DNA from: Comamonadaceae bacterium
GTDB taxonomy: Bacteria; Pseudomonadota; Gammaproteobacteria; Burkholderiales; Burkholderiaceae_C
Direction: 5' to 3'
Assembly: GCA_947475685.1 (NCBI GenBank)
Contig: CANJNC010000006.1
Location: forward strand, 31,491 to 95,490
Length of the DNA: 64,000 nucleotides
Position 1 is the stretch's first letter; every line of letters starts with the position of its first letter. The notes below the pieces were generated by a model. It had not been told where the DNA came from. It saw only the letters and a list, made by a program, of their open reading frames with translations, and did not search any database. This document shows positions 29,792 to 39,615 of this stretch, one piece after another. Both the position numbers and the translations under genes were made by a program.

Positions 29792-30639
29792 CAAGTTCAA
29801 GTAAATCCTCTTCATTGGACTCAGCCAAACTCTCACAAAGTCATTGGCCTGTCGTACAGCTCGTTGGAGCTGGGCCAGGCGACCCTGAGCTTTTGACCAT
29901 CAAAGCCTTAAAAGCCCTTCAAGCTGCAAGCGTTGTTTTGTATGACGATTTGGTATCGCCAGAAGTTTGCGCTTTGATTCCTAGCGAATGTAGAAAAATA
30001 TTTGTTGGCAAGAGAGGCGGTTGCAAATCAACTCCCCAAGCCTTTATTGAAAAACTGATGGCTCAATGCGCCAAGGAAGGCGAGAGAGTGGTGCGCTTGA
30101 AGGGGGGAGACCCTTGTATCTTTGGCCGAGGTGGTGAAGAAATTGAGGCCCTTCGGGCACAGCAAGTCAACACCGAGGTGATCAATGGAATCACCTCAGG
30201 GTTGGCGGCCATGGGCTCTTTGGGTCTATCCCTTACACATCGTCACCACGCACACGGTGTGGTGTTTGTGACGGGCCATGCCAAAAGCGGAAAAATGGGC
30301 GTCAATTGGATTGAGTTGGGTCAAACTGCGTGCAACTCTAAATTGACTCTGATCATTTATATGGGCATGAGCTTGACTCAAGACATTCAAAATGGACTTC
30401 TCCACGGCCTTGAAGCTGACACCCCCGTGGCTGTGATCGAGAAAGCGAGTACGCCATTGCAAAGGCACATGGTAACGACGCTAGAGCGTTTGCTGTTTGA
30501 AATTCAATCCCAGCACTTTCAAAGCCCATCCGTCATCGTTGTGGGCGATGTCCTGATAGGCTTGCAGGCCGTGGACGAGCAAGCCATGAATGAGCATCAA
30601 AACTGGCAGCAAGAAAGCCAAATCAAACAAAAAAACTAG
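29788..30639 (+). CDS. cobA: Uroporphyrinogen-III C-methyltransferase
   Basis: SAM-dependent enzyme of 283 aa that methylates uroporphyrinogen III twice to precorrin-2, the entry to sirohaem and cobalamin. VQLVGAGPGDPELLTIKALK (GxGxGD SAM site), SVVLYDDLVSPEV, VGKRGGCKSTPQ and VVRLKGGDPCIFGRGGEEIE are all present. The dehydrogenase/ferrochelatase part of CysG is absent, so it is a stand-alone SUMT; other steps must be elsewhere. Translationally coupled with ybiB. Confidence 0.95.
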   Translation: MTSSSKSSSLDSAKLSQSHWPVVQLVGAGPGDPELLTIKALKALQAASVVLYDDLVSPEVCALIPSECRKIFVGKRGGCKSTPQAFIEKLMAQCAKEGERVVRLKGGDPCIFGRGGEEIEALRAQQVNTEVINGITSGLAAMGSLGLSLTHRHHAHGVVFVTGHAKSGKMGVNWIELGQTACNSKLTLIIYMGMSLTQDIQNGLLHGLEADTPVAVIEKASTPLQRHMVTTLERLLFEIQSQHFQSPSVIVVGDVLIGLQAVDEQAMNEHQNWQQESQIKQKN

Positions 30640-30658
30640 GTTGCGAAAATACTTATAG

Positions 30659-30679
30659 GCACGGGTCCTTTTCCCGTGC
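30659..30679 (+). terminator. Hairpin downstream of cobA
   Basis: GCACGGG and CCCGTGC form a 7-bp stem with a 7-nt loop (TCCTTTT), 20 bp after the cobA stop. The following bases are not a T-run, so it could be a weak terminator or an mRNA 3'-end stabiliser. Confidence 0.4.
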
Positions 30680-30846
30680 ATGAGAAAGCACGCAAAATTC
30701 TTATTTTTTTGCCTGAATTGGACAGCAATAACGGCCATGACGAGTCAGATGGCACATCTATCGTGCGAAAATAGCGACTTTAGGCAGACTTGAATCCCCT
30801 TTCAAGCCAACTGTCTTTTCCAGCGCTTTTTTGATAGGAATTGTTC

Positions 30847-31951
30847 ATGGACGCAGAACGTGCAAATTTAATCGGCTCGACCCTCTCAAGCCTTCAAACA
30901 AGAACCCTTGATCTTCGGGGGTATCTTTGACTACGATGCAAAGACCGAGAGATTAAGAACAGTCAACGCCTCTCTTGAGGACCCCAGTGTTTGGAATGAG
31001 CCTAAAAAGGCTCAAGAATTGAGCAAAGAAAAAAAGTCTTTAGAAGATGTTGTCATCAATCTTTCAAAATTACAACAAGAGATTGTTGATAACTTAGAAC
31101 TCTTTGAGATGGTCAAGGCTGAAAACGATGACCTCGCCCTTGAAGATATTGAACTTGAAACTGCCTCGTTGAATCAAAGCATTGAAAAGCTCGAATTCAG
31201 AAGAATGTTCAACAACCCTGCAGATCCTTGCAATGCTTTTTTAGACATTCAAGCGGGTGCGGGTGGCACAGAGGCATGCGACTGGGCAAGCATGTTGCTT
31301 CGACAGTACTTGCGTTACGCGGAGAGGAAAAATTTCAAAGCTTCGCTAGAGGATGAGTCTGCTGGTGACGTGGCCGGCATCAAAAGCGCCACCATCAAAA
31401 TTGAGGGCGAATATGCTTTTGGACTTTTGAGAACTGAAACAGGTGTTCATCGCTTGGTCAGAAAATCTCCTTTTGATTCCTCCGGGGGGCGACACACCAG
31501 CTTTGCAAGTGTGTTTGTCTATCCTGAGGTGGATGACTCAATTGAGATTGATATCAATCCATCCGATGTACGCGTTGACACCTTCAGAGCCAGTGGTGCA
31601 GGCGGTCAACACATCAACAAGACTGACTCCGCGGTACGCCTGACCCATCTTCCAACAGGCATTGTTGTGCAGTGTCAAGACGGCAGAAGTCAACACAGCA
31701 ACAAAGACGTTGCTTGGAAAAGACTTCGAAGCAGACTTTATGACTTCGAGATGAGAAAGCGAATGGAGGAGCAACAAAAATTAGAAGACACCAAAACCGA
31801 TGTGGGTTGGGGCCATCAAATTCGTTCATATGTTTTGGATCAAAGTCGGATCAAAGACCTTAGAACGTCTGTTGAAATTTCCAATACTCAAAAAGTTTTG
31901 GACGGTGATTTAGACGCCTTTATTGAAGCGTCCTTAAAGCAAGGCGTTTAA
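30847..31951 (+). CDS. prfB: Peptide chain release factor 2 (programmed +1 frameshift)
   Basis: RF2 recognises UGA and UAA stop codons and triggers peptide release. The gene is read in two frames: 26 codons from ATG 30847 to CTT, then an in-frame TGA at 30928-30930, then +1 to the long frame starting GAC TAC GAT. Total product is 366 aa, the normal length. GAGGQHINK holds the catalytic GGQ (residues 251-253), and [11 protein letters not shown] holds the SPF stop-codon reading motif. AGGAAT precedes the ATG. An annotation starting at 30908 would miss the first domain. lysS does not follow; pepN does. Confidence 0.97.
30916..30931 (+). promoter_or_regulatory. prfB autoregulatory +1 frameshift site
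   Basis: The site reads CGGGGG TAT CTT TGA C. The G-run is the internal Shine-Dalgarno-like stimulator, three bases ahead of the slippery CTT, followed by the TGA stop and C. When RF2 is scarce, the ribosome slips forward on CTT and continues. This is the classic arrangement known from E. coli (there AGGGGG), with one changed base outside the G-run. Confidence 0.95.
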
Positions 31952-32050
31952 TGGTACCCTGCAAAGGAACTCATCAAGGATCAATTGCTTGAATCAACCT
32001 TCATATCTCAAAACACAACACATAAACATAAAAAATCGAGGAGCCAAGAC

Positions 32051-34717
32051 GTGCAAGAAGATAACAACGGTCTGATTGTTTTCAGACAAGACTACCAAGC
32101 CAGCGCATTTTTCATTGACCGAGTCGATTTGACCTTTGACTTAGACCCCACCAAAACTCGTGTTTTGAACAAAATGCAGGTGCGACGAAACCCCGATACA
32201 GTTGTTCAAGCATTGAGACTTCACGGGGAGGAATTGAACTTGGCGCGTGTTTTGGTCAACGGCCAAGGCACCTCCTTTAAATTAGAAGGCTCACACCTTG
32301 TGTTGGAAAACCTACCCGAAGGCAATGAAGCCTTCGAGTTGGAAATATTTACAACTTGCAACCCAAGTAAAAATACAAAATTAATGGGTTTGTACGTCAG
32401 CCAAGACTCTTTCTTCACTCAATGTGAAGCCGAGGGCTTTAGACGCATCACCTACTTTTTGGACCGACCGGATGTGATGTCGTCCTATACCGTTCTTATG
32501 AAAGCAGATAAGAGCCTCTACCCAGTGTTGTTGTCCAACGGCAATTTGGTTGACAGCGGTGCTTTGGAGGAGGGTCGACATTTTGCCAAATGGTCTGATC
32601 CCCATAAAAAACCTTGCTATCTCTTTGCTTTGGTCGCAGGACAATTGGTTTGTCGAGAGCAACGGATCACATCTCAAAAGGGGACTGAACATTTGCTTCA
32701 AATTTATGTTCGCCCAGGTGACTTGGACAAAACAGAACATGCCATGAACTCGCTCATGGCCAGCATCGCTTGGGATGAAACAAGGTTCAATTTAAGCTTA
32801 GATCTTGAGCGCTTCATGATCGTTGCGACCTCTGACTTCAACATGGGGGCCATGGAGAACAAAGGTTTGAATATTTTCAACACCAAATTTGTATTGGCCA
32901 ACTCCCAAACTGCAACCGACTCAGACTATGCCAATATCGAAAGTGTGGTTGCCCATGAGTATTTTCATAATTGGACAGGCAACCGCGTGACGTGTAGAGA
33001 TTGGTTTCAACTCTCACTCAAGGAAGGGCTTACGGTCTTTAGAGATCAAGAGTTCTCTCAAGACATCGCCCATCACCCTTCCGCTCGCGCTGTCAAAAGA
33101 ATTGAAGATGTTCGCCTCCTAAGAACTGTTCAGTTTGCTGAGGACGCAGGCCCTATGTCTCACGCTGTGAGGCCTGATCAATATTTAGAGATCAATAATT
33201 TCTATACTGTCACCATTTACGAAAAAGGTGCCGAGGTCGTTCGCATGATGCAGACCTTGGTGAGCAAAGAGGGCTTTAAAGCAGGCATGGCTCTTTACTT
33301 TGAACGCCACGATGGACAAGCGGTGACGTGCGATGACTTTGTAAGTGCCATTGCAGATGCAAATCCACAATCCGCCCTCAAAGAACATTTAGAGATCTTT
33401 AAACGCTGGTACTCTCAAGCGGGCACCCCTCTCTTAAGAGCCCATGGTGAGTATGATGAAACCAACCATCGTTACACCTTGCACCTCAGTCAAATGCCAC
33501 CAAGCAATCACCCTGACAATGACCCGTATCTGATTCCAGTTGAGGTCGGTCTTTTGAGCTCTTTGGGTCAAGAGACGCATGCGACACAGTTATTGGTTCT
33601 TCATGAATCAAGTGCCTCATACGTCTTTGAAAACGTTCCCTCAAAACCCATCGCTTCAGTCTTGCGCCAGTTCAGTGCACCCGTTAATCTAGAGCAACCC
33701 TTGTCCGAAAGTGAGTTATTGACACTGATGGCGTTTGATTCGGACCCTTTCAATCAATGGGACGCGGCTCAAAAAATCTGCCTTCAAGCCGCCCTTGAAG
33801 CGTATGAAAAGAAACTCACAGGCAATCTTGAATTCAACGATCCGATATCAAACGATCTGATGAATGGGCTGCGTCAAATTCTTCGCAATCCACAACTTGA
33901 CAATGCATTCAAGGAGCTGGTCCTCACGCTTCCAAGCGAATCCTACATTGCAGAACAATTGACTGTTGTAGATCCCGCTTTGATTCATCAAATCCGTGAG
34001 GAGATGAAATCTCAAATCGCTCGGGACTTGTTTGAAGACTGGCAATGGATTTATCACAACCATCAACTCCTTGGCACATATAAACCAGAGCCCTTTGAAA
34101 TGGGCCAACGCGCCATCACATCCATGGCGCTTCAGTACCTTTGCTTACAAGCCTTGCAAAGTGGTGACAAGGTTTGGCCTGGCATCACCTTTCAAAAATT
34201 CAAAGATGCACACAACATGACTGAGCGTTTTGCTGCCATGAGCGCTTTGGTCAATTCTGGTCATGAATTGGGTGACAAAGCACTTGAACTTTTTCACACC
34301 CTGTTTCGCAACGAAGCCCTGGTCCTTGACAAGTGGTTTGCGCTGCAAGCCAGTGCATGCGAGAGGCACACCTCGGTGCTGACAAAAGTCAAACAACTCA
34401 CTCAACACGCTGACTTTCACATTAAAAATCCAAATCGCGCTAGAAGTTTGATTTTTAGCTACTGCATGTCCAATCCAGGTGCATTTCACAAAGCCGATGC
34501 ATCGGGCTACGTATTTTGGGCTGAAAAAGTATTGGAAATTGACGCCTTCAACCCCCAAGTGGCAGCCCGATTGGCACGAGGCTTGGATCGATATCGCAAA
34601 TTGTCTCAACCCCATCAAAATGCCGCTTATGAGGCCATCAAACGCGTGGCAGCCAAGCCTGATTTGAGCAACGATGTCCGTGAGGTCATATCTAGAGCTC
34701 TTGGAGACTCAAGATGA
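32051..34717 (+). CDS. pepN: Aminopeptidase N (M1 family)
   Basis: Cytoplasmic zinc aminopeptidase of 888 aa, with broad N-terminal specificity. GAMENKG (about residue 267) and HEYFH (His302, Glu303, His306) with Glu325 (in SLKEGLT) give the full zinc site. DUF3458 and C-terminal helical domains follow, as in E. coli PepN. I choose GTG 32051 (V-Q-E-D-N-N-G) because GAGGAG lies seven bases upstream; the TTG at 31985 would add 22 polar residues with no family likeness. The stop overlaps fbp by four bases, a pairing common in Comamonadaceae. Confidence 0.95.
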   Translation: MQEDNNGLIVFRQDYQASAFFIDRVDLTFDLDPTKTRVLNKMQVRRNPDTVVQALRLHGEELNLARVLVNGQGTSFKLEGSHLVLENLPEGNEAFELEIFTTCNPSKNTKLMGLYVSQDSFFTQCEAEGFRRITYFLDRPDVMSSYTVLMKADKSLYPVLLSNGNLVDSGALEEGRHFAKWSDPHKKPCYLFALVAGQLVCREQRITSQKGTEHLLQIYVRPGDLDKTEHAMNSLMASIAWDETRFNLSLDLERFMIVATSDFNMGAMENKGLNIFNTKFVLANSQTATDSDYANIESVVAHEYFHNWTGNRVTCRDWFQLSLKEGLTVFRDQEFSQDIAHHPSARAVKRIEDVRLLRTVQFAEDAGPMSHAVRPDQYLEINNFYTVTIYEKGAEVVRMMQTLVSKEGFKAGMALYFERHDGQAVTCDDFVSAIADANPQSALKEHLEIFKRWYSQAGTPLLRAHGEYDETNHRYTLHLSQMPPSNHPDNDPYLIPVEVGLLSSLGQETHATQLLVLHESSASYVFENVPSKPIASVLRQFSAPVNLEQPLSESELLTLMAFDSDPFNQWDAAQKICLQAALEAYEKKLTGNLEFNDPISNDLMNGLRQILRNPQLDNAFKELVLTLPSESYIAEQLTVVDPALIHQIREEMKSQIARDLFEDWQWIYHNHQLLGTYKPEPFEMGQRAITSMALQYLCLQALQSGDKVWPGITFQKFKDAHNMTERFAAMSALVNSGHELGDKALELFHTLFRNEALVLDKWFALQASACERHTSVLTKVKQLTQHADFHIKNPNRARSLIFSYCMSNPGAFHKADASGYVFWAEKVLEIDAFNPQVAARLARGLDRYRKLSQPHQNAAYEAIKRVAAKPDLSNDVREVISRALGDSR

Positions 34718-35724
34718 GTATTTCTCTAACCAGGTATTTGGTTGAAGAGCAAAGGGCCAAAGGCCACATTCCGCCAGAACTTCGGCTCTTGCTTGAAGTG
34801 GTAGCGCGCGCTTGCAAGAGCATCAGCCATGCTGTGAACAAGGGCGCATTGGGTGGTGTGCTGGGCTCGGCGCATACGGAAAATATTCAAGGCGAGGTCC
34901 AGAAAAAATTAGATATCATTGCCAATGATGTCTTGATCGAAGCCAATGAATGGGGCGGCCATTTGGCTGCAATGGCTTCTGAGGAGATGGATGACATCTA
35001 CTCGGTTCCCAACCGTTATCCTCAAGGTGAATACTTGTTGCTGTTTGATCCACTGGATGGGTCTAGCAACATTGATGTCAATGTCAGCATTGGGACCATC
35101 TTCAGTGTGTTGAAAAAAACATCTTCCTCGACATTGGTCTCTAAAGAGGATTTTCTTCAACAAGGCAGTCAACAAGTAGCGGCTGGCTATTGTGTCTACG
35201 GTCCTCAAACGACCTTGGTATTGACAGTAGGCGATGGCGTGGCGATGTTTACTTTGGACAGCGAACAAGGCTCTTTCATCTTGACCCAAGATCATGTTCA
35301 AATTCCTCTCGAGACCCAAGAATTTGCCATCAACATGAGCAACATGCGCCACTGGGACAAACCCGTCAAACAATACATTGACGAGTGCTTGCTTGGCAAG
35401 GAGGGTCCTCGTGCAAAGGACTTCAATATGCGCTGGATTGCATCCATGGTGGCCGACGTGCATAGAATCTTGACACGTGGAGGGGTGTTCATGTATCCAT
35501 GGGATAAGCGAGAACCCCTCAAACCCGGTAAGCTGCGCCTCATGTATGAAGCCAATCCAATGAGTTGGATCGTTGAGCAAGCAGGGGGGGCTTCAACCAA
35601 CGGTAAAATGCGCATCCTAGACATCAAGCCCAAAGAGCTTCATGAACGTGTCAGTGTGATCCTTGGCTCCAAAACGGAAGTCGAACGAATTACAAACTAT
35701 CACCTAGAATCGCAATCAATTTGA
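34714..35724 (+). CDS. fbp: Fructose-1,6-bisphosphatase class I
   Basis: Gluconeogenic phosphatase of 336 aa. ASEEMDDI and [20 protein letters not shown] hold the metal-binding acidic residues, and [20 protein letters not shown] is the substrate-binding signature. It begins within the pepN stop codon (ATGA), so translation is coupled. Length matches proteobacterial class I enzymes. Confidence 0.97.
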   Translation: MSISLTRYLVEEQRAKGHIPPELRLLLEVVARACKSISHAVNKGALGGVLGSAHTENIQGEVQKKLDIIANDVLIEANEWGGHLAAMASEEMDDIYSVPNRYPQGEYLLLFDPLDGSSNIDVNVSIGTIFSVLKKTSSSTLVSKEDFLQQGSQQVAAGYCVYGPQTTLVLTVGDGVAMFTLDSEQGSFILTQDHVQIPLETQEFAINMSNMRHWDKPVKQYIDECLLGKEGPRAKDFNMRWIASMVADVHRILTRGGVFMYPWDKREPLKPGKLRLMYEANPMSWIVEQAGGASTNGKMRILDIKPKELHERVSVILGSKTEVERITNYHLESQSI

Positions 35725-35902
35725 TGAAACGATCTGATCTTCTCGCTCACCTTGGTGATGAGAGGCATGTCTTTTGCAACTTGTGTCATGCATACCCTAT
35801 GGTTACTTCTATGTTTCAATTGCGCTAAACGGGTTATGCTTTCGCCTAGGAAAAAGTTTTTTCAATATCAACGCCATCGCAACGTCCATCACCTTTTTTT
35901 GT

Positions 35903-36889
35903 ATGACCCGAATGACCTTGTCTCTTTACTTCAAACGACTACTCATCTGTCTCTTGGTCAACGGTGCAAGTTCAAATTTGGCCTTTGCACAGACTGACTA
36001 TCCCAATCACGCAATCAAACTCGTTTGCGTTCACGCGGCAGGTGGCAGTGCTGACGCCTTGTCCAGAGTCTTGGCCGATCGACTCTCGAAATTACTCGGG
36101 CAATCTGTGGTGGTTGAAAACAAACCCGGTGCCGGTACCATGCTAGGTGCCACCCAAGTGGCCAATGCGCCTGCTGATGGCTATACCGTCTTGATGGCCA
36201 GCGTGACCACGCTCTCCATCAACCCAAGCCTTTATGCTCAAATGAGTTACCATCCCTTGAAAGATTTTGCGCCTGTGGCCTTGGTTGCACAAACGCCCTC
36301 TGTTTTGGCAGTCTCGCCATCGGTCAACGTCAAAAATCTCAAAGAATTGCTTGAGCTTTTAAAAGCCAACCCAGGCAAATACAATTACAGCTCTCCCGGA
36401 CAAGGCACTTCTGCTCACCTGGCCGGCGCATTGTTCACCTCAATGGCCAAAGTGGATGTCGTGCATATTCCTTATAAAGCCAGTGCCTCGGCTGTCTTGA
36501 GTCTCATGTCTGGAGAGGTTCAAATGACTTTTGAGAACAGCTTGGTCCCCTTTAGCAAAAGTGGCAAGTTAAAACCCATTGGGATTGCGAGTTTAAAACG
36601 CTCTCTGTCCTGGCCTGAATTGCCCACCATTGCTGAGCAAGGTCTTCCCGGCTATGAGTCCACCGTCTGGTATGGTGTCGTTGCACCAAGTGCCACGCCT
36701 AGCGACATCATCAAAAAACTCAACGACACCATCAATCAAGCCTTGGGTCAAAAAGAAATGCTCGATAAGATCAAATCTTTGTCGGGCGACCCCGTGGGTG
36801 GCACCCCAGAGTCTTTCACAGAAAGAATCAAAGCAGACACCTACAAGTGGGCCCAAGTGATCAAAACCTCTGGGGTCACAAGCGAATAA
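35903..36889 (+). CDS. Bug/TctC family substrate-binding protein (3)
   Basis: Periplasmic binding protein of about 328 aa. ATG 35903 (or 35912, three codons on) gives a signal peptide with core LLICLLVNGASSNLAFA before QTDYPNHAIKLV. Family marks are HAAGGSADALSRVLADRL, ENKPGAGTMLGATQVA, APADGYTVLM and IPYKASASAVLSLMSG. A reading frame open another 43 codons upstream has no ATG and no family likeness. It lies 51 bp ahead of a NicC-like monooxygenase, which suggests that it captures the aromatic or heterocyclic acid that enzyme attacks. Confidence 0.9.
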   Translation: MTRMTLSLYFKRLLICLLVNGASSNLAFAQTDYPNHAIKLVCVHAAGGSADALSRVLADRLSKLLGQSVVVENKPGAGTMLGATQVANAPADGYTVLMASVTTLSINPSLYAQMSYHPLKDFAPVALVAQTPSVLAVSPSVNVKNLKELLELLKANPGKYNYSSPGQGTSAHLAGALFTSMAKVDVVHIPYKASASAVLSLMSGEVQMTFENSLVPFSKSGKLKPIGIASLKRSLSWPELPTIAEQGLPGYESTVWYGVVAPSATPSDIIKKLNDTINQALGQKEMLDKIKSLSGDPVGGTPESFTERIKADTYKWAQVIKTSGVTSE

Positions 36890-36940
36890 CTTGACCCTCA
36901 GTTCGTCCGCTGTCTAAACCCCAATCGAACTTCAATCCTC

Positions 36941-38089
36941 ATGTCTTCTCATTCAAATCAACCCAACATCGCCATCATTGGAGCTGGCATCGGTGGCGTC
37001 GCCTGCGCAAGCGCATTGGCAAAATTTGGGATCAAAGCCCACATCTACGAGCAAACTTTGCAATTCTCTAGAGTGGGCGCTGGCATTCAGATGGGCCCCA
37101 ATGCTACCCAAGTCTTGCACGGACTGGGTCTCAAAGAGCACTTGGCTCAAAACGCCTTTCAGCCTCAAACCAACCTCAACCGCGTATGGAATACGGGTGA
37201 AGTCAGCAACGACTATCCCTTGTCAGAACACGTGATTGCCAAGTATGGCTCTCCCTTTTATGCATTGCACCGAGCCGATTTGCACGAAGCTTTGACCAAA
37301 ATGGTCCCCAGTGAACAAATTCATTTGGGCAAAAAACTCACCGCATTGAACCAAGACGACAGTGGCGTTGAACTCCAATTTGCGGATGGCTCAAGCGTTC
37401 ACGCAGATGGCGTCATTGGCGCAGATGGCGTTCACTCCTTGATCAGAGAAATTCTGTTAGGCCCAGAAGCACCAAGATTTACCGGTCGCATCGCCTACCG
37501 AACCACCTACCCAGCATCCCGTCTCCAAGGCGTGGAGATTGGGGACTCCAGAACAAAGTGGTGGGGGCCTGATCGCCACATCGTGATTTACTATGTCACA
37601 AAAAAACGAGATGAAATTTATTTTGTAACCAGTCAACCAGAAGATGCCAACTGGACCACCAAAGAGTCTTGGTCCTCTAAAGGGGATCTCAAAACTTTGC
37701 AACAGGCCTTCGCTGGATTTCATTCTGATGTCCAAGCGGTCATCGCTGCATGCCCAGATGTACATAAATGGGCCCTCTTTGATCGCGATCCATTGAGCAC
37801 TTGGGTTCAAGGCAGAGTGATGCTTTTAGGGGATGCTTGCCACCCGATGACGCCCTATATGGCACAAGGTGCCGCTATGGCGCTAGAGGACTCGGTCGTG
37901 ATGGCAAGGTGCCTGGATGCATACAGAGGGGAGGATTTGAACGCCACCTTTAAACGCTATGAAGCACTGCGAAGACCTAGAACCTCTCAGATTCAAAAAG
38001 CCTCAGGCGCCAATCAGTGGATGCAAAACAAGACCAACCCCGACTGGGTATATGGCTACAACGCTTGGACGGCTCCTTTGGAGGTCTAG
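36941..38089 (+). CDS. FAD-dependent aromatic monooxygenase, NicC-like
   Basis: Class A flavin monooxygenase of 382 aa. GAGIGGVACASALAKFG near the N-terminus binds the ADP part of FAD, GADGVHSLIREILLG is the DG motif, and LGDACHPMTPYMAQGAAMAL is the GD motif. The overall pattern, including KWWGPDRHIVIYYVTKKRDE, YFVTSQPE, and WVYGYNAW at the end, resembles 6-hydroxynicotinate 3-monooxygenase more than generic salicylate hydroxylases. It would hydroxylate with loss of CO2 from an ortho acid. Only a Bug protein precedes it; no other nicotinate genes are visible, so the substrate stays open. Confidence 0.85.
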   Translation: MSSHSNQPNIAIIGAGIGGVACASALAKFGIKAHIYEQTLQFSRVGAGIQMGPNATQVLHGLGLKEHLAQNAFQPQTNLNRVWNTGEVSNDYPLSEHVIAKYGSPFYALHRADLHEALTKMVPSEQIHLGKKLTALNQDDSGVELQFADGSSVHADGVIGADGVHSLIREILLGPEAPRFTGRIAYRTTYPASRLQGVEIGDSRTKWWGPDRHIVIYYVTKKRDEIYFVTSQPEDANWTTKESWSSKGDLKTLQQAFAGFHSDVQAVIAACPDVHKWALFDRDPLSTWVQGRVMLLGDACHPMTPYMAQGAAMALEDSVVMARCLDAYRGEDLNATFKRYEALRRPRTSQIQKASGANQWMQNKTNPDWVYGYNAWTAPLEV

Positions 38090-38128
38090 TCATTGGAGTG
38101 TGAGCCAAGTGGTTAACGCAATCCCCTT

Positions 38129-39121
38129 TTAGCTGACCTCAATCGCAATCTTGCCGGTTTGACCATTGCTCATCAAATAGGCCTGAGCTTGGTCGAGTTC
38201 TGCCAACTTAAAGCTTCGATCCAAGATCACTTTGATTGAGCCATCGGCAACGCCTTTGGCGCAGTCTTCATCAAAACGTCTAGAGCACTCTTGCGTCTGG
38301 GCCAATGTTCGCGTTCTAAAGGTTCGACCAATCACACTTGCGTTCTTTCTGGCCAGTTCATCCAAGTTGATGCTTGCGATGTTTCCAGCATTGCGCCCTA
38401 CCGTGATCAAGCGTCCACCTAAAGCCAAGGCCAACATGTTGGCGTCCAAAAGAGTCGAGCCTACCTGATCCATGATCAAATCCACACCTTGCCCCTGAGT
38501 CAGGACAAGAAGTTGATCCACCCAAGACGGCTCTTCTGTATTGAGCACAGCAGTTGCACCCAAAGCCTTGAGTGAAGATATTTTTTGACTAGAGCGGGTC
38601 GTGGCAAACACCTGCTGAGCACCCAAATAACGTGCCATTTGAATGCCTGTCACGCCAACTCCAGACGAGCCCGCTGTCACCAACACACTTTTGGCCGTTT
38701 TGATTTGTCCAGCGGTGACCAAAGCGTCATGTGCAGTGATGAAAACATTGGGAATACACCCCGCTTCAAGCCAGGAGATGGTACTTGGTTTTTTCATCAA
38801 AGACTTCTCAGGGGCCAGAGCAAACTGAGCAAACCCTGCAGGCGAGCGGGTCATGACCTCGTCTCCAATATGCCAACCTTGTACGTCCTGGCCTAAAGCA
38901 CAAACAACACCGGCAAATTCAATGCCTGTCGCCAAAGGCTTGGCCAGAGGATCTTTGTGCTTTAAAACGGATTGCGTCTCGCCTCGATTGACCGAGGAGG
39001 CTTTGACTTGAACCAAAACCTCATGGGCAGCGGGCACAGGAAGGGGCACCTGAGTGGCTTGATATCTTCCACCCTGTGGACTTGGCATGACCATCATTTG
39101 TATCATTGTTTGCTGACTCAT
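38129..39121 (-). CDS. Zinc-free MDR family oxidoreductase
   Basis: Medium-chain dehydrogenase/reductase of 330 aa, quinone-oxidoreductase-like. SSVNRGETQSVLKHKDP and GIEFAGVVCALGQDVQGWHI make the catalytic domain; VLVTAGSSGVGVTGIQMARY is the nucleotide-binding fold. Zinc-binding Cys are absent. It converges with the NicC-like gene (39 bp gap) and diverges from the 88-aa unknown gene. Substrate unknown; many relatives reduce quinones or enones with NADPH. Confidence 0.85.
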   Translation of the reverse strand: MSQQTMIQMMVMPSPQGGRYQATQVPLPVPAAHEVLVQVKASSVNRGETQSVLKHKDPLAKPLATGIEFAGVVCALGQDVQGWHIGDEVMTRSPAGFAQFALAPEKSLMKKPSTISWLEAGCIPNVFITAHDALVTAGQIKTAKSVLVTAGSSGVGVTGIQMARYLGAQQVFATTRSSQKISSLKALGATAVLNTEEPSWVDQLLVLTQGQGVDLIMDQVGSTLLDANMLALALGGRLITVGRNAGNIASINLDELARKNASVIGRTFRTRTLAQTQECSRRFDEDCAKGVADGSIKVILDRSFKLAELDQAQAYLMSNGQTGKIAIEVS

Positions 39122-39270
39122 TGCGTTTCCCCTTATTTAAACGGATGCCTTGCACCAAGGCGCTTGAGGCCTTTGTGGCCAAGATCCGCTATTATATGAA
39201 CTGTGAGCTGTGAGATAAGCTCAAACCCAAAACTTCAAACAAGCTTTGCCCCCTTGGAGAAAGAGATTAC

Positions 39271-39537
39271 ATGTCCGTCAATGATCAAGACCTGATGCTA
39301 CAAGCCATCGAAAAAGAGTTGAGCTTGAATCAAATCAATGCAGTGCTATGGAACAAGGCCGCGACACTTTGTCAAGGCGATCTATCCCTAAGAAGAGAGA
39401 ACTATATCAAGCTTCGCATGCAAGCCATGCAAGAAACCGTCAAATCGCATGTACTGAAAGAAATCAAAGCTGAATTTGCAAGGAAGATGGCAAAGCCAGC
39501 AGACTTTTTAAGCGCAAAAGATCTTTTAAAAAAATAA
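39271..39537 (+). CDS. Uncharacterised 88-aa charged protein
   Basis: I do not recognise this protein. It starts at ATG 39271 with a good purine-rich ribosome site (GGAGAAAGAG) and ends before a convergent corC-like gene. The sequence is polar and helical throughout (for example RRENYIKLRMQAMQETVK), about one quarter charged, without signal peptide, membrane segment or Cys pair, ending in the basic SAKDLLKK. It looks like a small cytoplasmic helical protein, perhaps nucleic-acid or protein binding. A dyad GCCTTG-CAC-CAAGGC (39147-39161) lies upstream. Confidence 0.65.
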   Translation: MSVNDQDLMLQAIEKELSLNQINAVLWNKAATLCQGDLSLRRENYIKLRMQAMQETVKSHVLKEIKAEFARKMAKPADFLSAKDLLKK

Positions 39538-39615
39538 GTCTCTTCTTAAAATCCTTGTCTGGTCATTTGCTTGTTTGTGTGCACTGGCCTGGCTCTTTTA
39601 AATTCAAGCACCCTT

